Below, piece after piece: positions 13,734 to 15,194 of a DNA stretch of 15,194 bases (position 1 is its first letter; every line of letters starts with the position of its first letter). The stretch comes from Phycisphaerales bacterium (GTDB taxonomy: Bacteria > Planctomycetota > Phycisphaerae > Sedimentisphaerales > Anaerohalosphaeraceae). Location of the stretch: positions 1 through 15,194 of the forward strand of contig DRGS01000043.1 of NCBI GenBank assembly GCA_011053245.1, given 5' to 3'. The notes beneath the pieces are model-generated. The model saw only the letters and a list, made by a program, of their open reading frames with translations. It made no database searches and was not told the DNA's origin. A program made the translations under genes and the position numbers.

Positions 13734-13927
13734 CGAAAGAACCTCCCGAACTGGCCCTTGTGAAATTTCCGCGTTTGTTGAGGCCTGATATATCTGAACT
13801 GAAATTCTTTCCATTCTGCCGAGAGCTTCTTTTTTTTGTTATTGTAATACCTCGCGTATGGCATTATATCCAGATCGACACAAAGCTGAAAACGATAACA
13901 GTTCGGACATATACGCTCTTGACTCAT
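13730..13927 (-). CDS. Small zinc-ribbon-like protein, 65 aa
   Basis: ATG at 13927 overlaps the stop of the replication-like gene (ATGA) and has GGGGAG just upstream. Its own TGA overlaps the next start in the same way. MSQERICPNCYRFQLC has cysteines at 7, 10 and 16, which may bind zinc. The rest is basic and aromatic (YYNNKKKKLSAEWKEFQFRY). The overlaps on both sides make it a real member of the chain. Function unknown, perhaps nucleic acid binding. Confidence 0.65.
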   Translation of the reverse strand: MSQERICPNCYRFQLCVDLDIMPYARYYNNKKKKLSAEWKEFQFRYIRPQQTRKFHKGQFGRFFR

Positions 13928-14841
13928 TTACTCCCCCTCGCATCTTTTTTCGTCTGCTCGCGCTTTGCCTCATTGAACCGCCACTCGGTTTGAAGTTTGA
14001 TGTTGAAATGCTTTTGAACCCGGTACATGAACGCTTGCTTTGGATTGTCCCCACCGTTTTTGCGGCACTCTCTGGCGATCACAAGAGCAGCGCCAAACGC
14101 ATTCGCCGGGTCGGGCATGTCACCGAGTATCTTCACAAGGTTCTGAAAGCAAGTTTTATCTGATCTCGACCATCTGGGCAGGATCATTATCATCCTCAGT
14201 AAAAACGATTTGTCGTTCGTTGCCGTCACCTCCGAATCCGAGTCCGAATCATCCTTAATTATTAAATCCGAATCTTTACCCTCGTCTTTACGGTCAACCT
14301 CTTGGTCGTTGTCAACAGTTGGGTCTGTGAGTTCTTTCGGCTCCGTTTCGTTTAGTTCAGTTCGGTTAGGTTCGGTTTCGTTTTCGTTTTTAAGACACCC
14401 TGTTTCCCCGGAGTTTACCGGAGTTCCGGGAGGTTCGCTGATCTCCGGTAAACTCCCTGAATTTCGTGACAGCCAGCCGATTTCCAGCAGAACCGTAAGT
14501 GCATTGTCTATCTGTGTTTGCGGGGTATCGAGGATGAACGCCAGATCAGAGGCGGTCGCCGGGTCGTCTAAGGAGTCGCTTTTTAGCAGGTGTCCCCGCT
14601 GCCCTTTTCCGGCATCTGCGGCGATCTCAAGGAATTTATGGAATATCCCGAAAACCTCCATCGTCCTGTCGCCTGCTGCCGCTTTTAGCCGCCTCATTCC
14701 CGCCCCAAGCTGTCTACCGTGTACCTTTGACCTGACATAGTCCAGAGGCGTAGAACGCAGCCGCTGCTTACACCCGGGCCGATAAACGTCCCCGCGGCTG
14801 TTGACCTCATACCGGCTATCCCATTCCGTTATTTTATACAT
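13924..14841 (-). CDS. Phage replication-like protein (DnaD/DnaT-like layout)
   Basis: This 305-residue protein has an N-terminal segment (1-50) reading MYKITEWDSRYEVNSRGDVY...RPGC...LDYVRSKVHG. A helical winged-helix-like domain follows (about 58-125: EVFGIFHKFLEIAAD, DLAFILDTPQTQIDNALTVLLEIGW), resembling phage replisome-organiser or DnaD/DnaT-type proteins. A long acidic linker (about 135-215, NETEPNRTELNETEP and similar) leads to a C-terminal helical domain (FQNLVKILGDMPDPANAFGAALVIAREC). It is first in the small-gene chain and carries an origin-like repeat cluster, as replication genes of many phages do. It probably binds DNA and recruits helicase, an inference. ATG at 14841 overlaps the methyltransferase tail upstream. 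Confidence 0.7.
   Translation of the reverse strand: MYKITEWDSRYEVNSRGDVYRPGCKQRLRSTPLDYVRSKVHGRQLGAGMRRLKAAAGDRTMEVFGIFHKFLEIAADAGKGQRGHLLKSDSLDDPATASDLAFILDTPQTQIDNALTVLLEIGWLSRNSGSLPEISEPPGTPVNSGETGCLKNENETEPNRTELNETEPKELTDPTVDNDQEVDRKDEGKDSDLIIKDDSDSDSEVTATNDKSFLLRMIMILPRWSRSDKTCFQNLVKILGDMPDPANAFGAALVIARECRKNGGDNPKQAFMYRVQKHFNIKLQTEWRFNEAKREQTKKDARGSK
14360..14456. other. Candidate replication origin: inverted repeat plus short iterons inside the replication-like gene
   Basis: GGAGTTTACCGGAG (14410-14423) and its exact reverse complement (14443-14456) form a 14-bp perfect inverted repeat with a 19-base loop. The left arm is itself a tandem CCGGAGTT pair. GTTCGGTT occurs twice at 14360 and 14370, one helical turn apart. 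An A+T-rich stretch (TAATTATTAA) lies at about 14256-14265. Origins inside the initiator gene are known, for example in lambda. Part of the repetition encodes a repeated NETEP linker, so this remains a candidate. Confidence 0.4.
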
Positions 14842-15074
14842 TCGTCTCGTTCCATCATTTCAATAAGTTCCGTTATCACCATCTCGAACTGCTGCCGCAC
14901 TACCCCGTTGCCCAGGAGTCGAAGTTCGTCCACCCTTGAGGCAAACCCATAAGGGATTCCACCCATCTCGGGTTCAGGTGCATACAGAGCCTCAGCGTGG
15001 GCCATTGCCTCAGCCTGCCCTTCTGTAAGCCGCGTCTGATACTTTTCAAGGCAATGAATCACTTGACTCACCAT
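14829..15074 (-). pseudogene. C-terminal fragment of a DNA cytosine-5 methyltransferase
   Basis: The native part (from base 15049) reads EKYQTRLTEGQAEAM... and then GIPYGFASRVDELRLLGNGVV followed by RQQFEMVITELIEMM. RxxLLGNGVV is motif X of cytosine-5 DNA methyltransferases, near their C-terminus; the usual Pro after VV is Arg here. Motifs I, IV (PC) and VI are absent, so the fragment cannot be an active enzyme. The frame can start at ATG 15074 inside the cassette end (MVSQVIHC). The 5' part must lie across the cassette or outside the window. It overlaps the start of the replication-like gene by 13 bases. Confidence 0.65.
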
Positions 15075-15194
15075 TTAGATTATTCATGTTTAAAAACACT
15101 TTATGGACCCCAGTAAATTGTCTGTTTTCGTAAACTCCATTAAACCGCCAGATTGTTCCTTGTGGTTTTTCGCCGAGTGTCTGCAAGTAATCCA
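15050..15194. mobile_element. Second view of the cassette's left end (first 145 bp)
   Basis: Identical to 1-145. It shows what lies left of the cassette, CTTTTCAA at 15042-15049, and supplies the stop codon (TGA, 15046-15048) of the passenger gene. It is either the same cassette seen twice in a circular molecule or a second copy. Confidence 0.9.

Noticed and set aside
1..15194. CRISPR arrays and tRNA genes
   Set aside because: No regularly spaced short repeats and no cloverleaf with the usual conserved arms were noticed on reading; a dedicated tRNA search was not possible.

Overview
The window looks like the early, non-structural part of a temperate phage, prophage or phage-derived integrative element of a bacterium. 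It holds a tyrosine integrase, a replication-type protein, two DNA methyltransferases plus the tail of a third, a ParB-like DGQHR protein, a Gp37/Gp68-family protein, and many small genes joined by overlapping stop and start codons. No capsid, tail, packaging or lysis gene is seen. The replication protein, Gp37/Gp68 protein and integrase resemble proteins I associate with prophages of Planctomycetota, but that host guess is weak.

Every gene outside the mobile elements lies on the minus strand, so transcription runs from the right end to the left. In that order: the tail of a cytosine methyltransferase (about 15049-14829); a replication-like protein containing an origin-like repeat cluster (14841-13924); four small genes, among them a zinc-ribbon-like protein, a PnuC-like membrane protein and a lipoprotein (13927-12973); a DUF7352-like protein (12933-12598); a ParB-like gene split by a 1595-bp insertion sequence (12558-10062); a structured RNA (10054-9924); a permuted papain-like protein (9913-9296); a phage hypothetical (9257-8391); the Gp37/Gp68 protein with an extra C-terminal domain (8362-6833); five small genes (6828-5423); the integrase (5412-4552); a hypothetical (4491-4165); two paralogous methyltransferases (4149-1411); three hypotheticals (1404-555); a second copy of the structured RNA (551-423); and a 394-bp mobile cassette (394-1).

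Mobile DNA shapes the region. An IS1595-type element (10867-12461) has perfect 25-bp ends and an 8-bp target duplication, TTTCGATA. Deleting it restores one uninterrupted 297-codon reading frame. The same 25-bp ends bound a 394-bp unit (1-394) that has no transposase but carries a 117-codon gene, which fits a mobile insertion cassette that could be moved in trans. The first 145 bases of this cassette recur exactly at 15050-15194. The window is therefore either a 15,049-bp circle opened at the cassette edge or a linear piece lying between two copies of the cassette.

The least explained feature is a pair of about 130-nt structured RNAs (423-551 and 9924-10054). Each sits between the stop of one gene and the start of the next. 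They share an identical 31-nt core, and their long stems differ in sequence but keep their pairing. Every mismatch on the plus strand becomes a G-U pair on the minus strand, so the RNA should be made from the minus strand.
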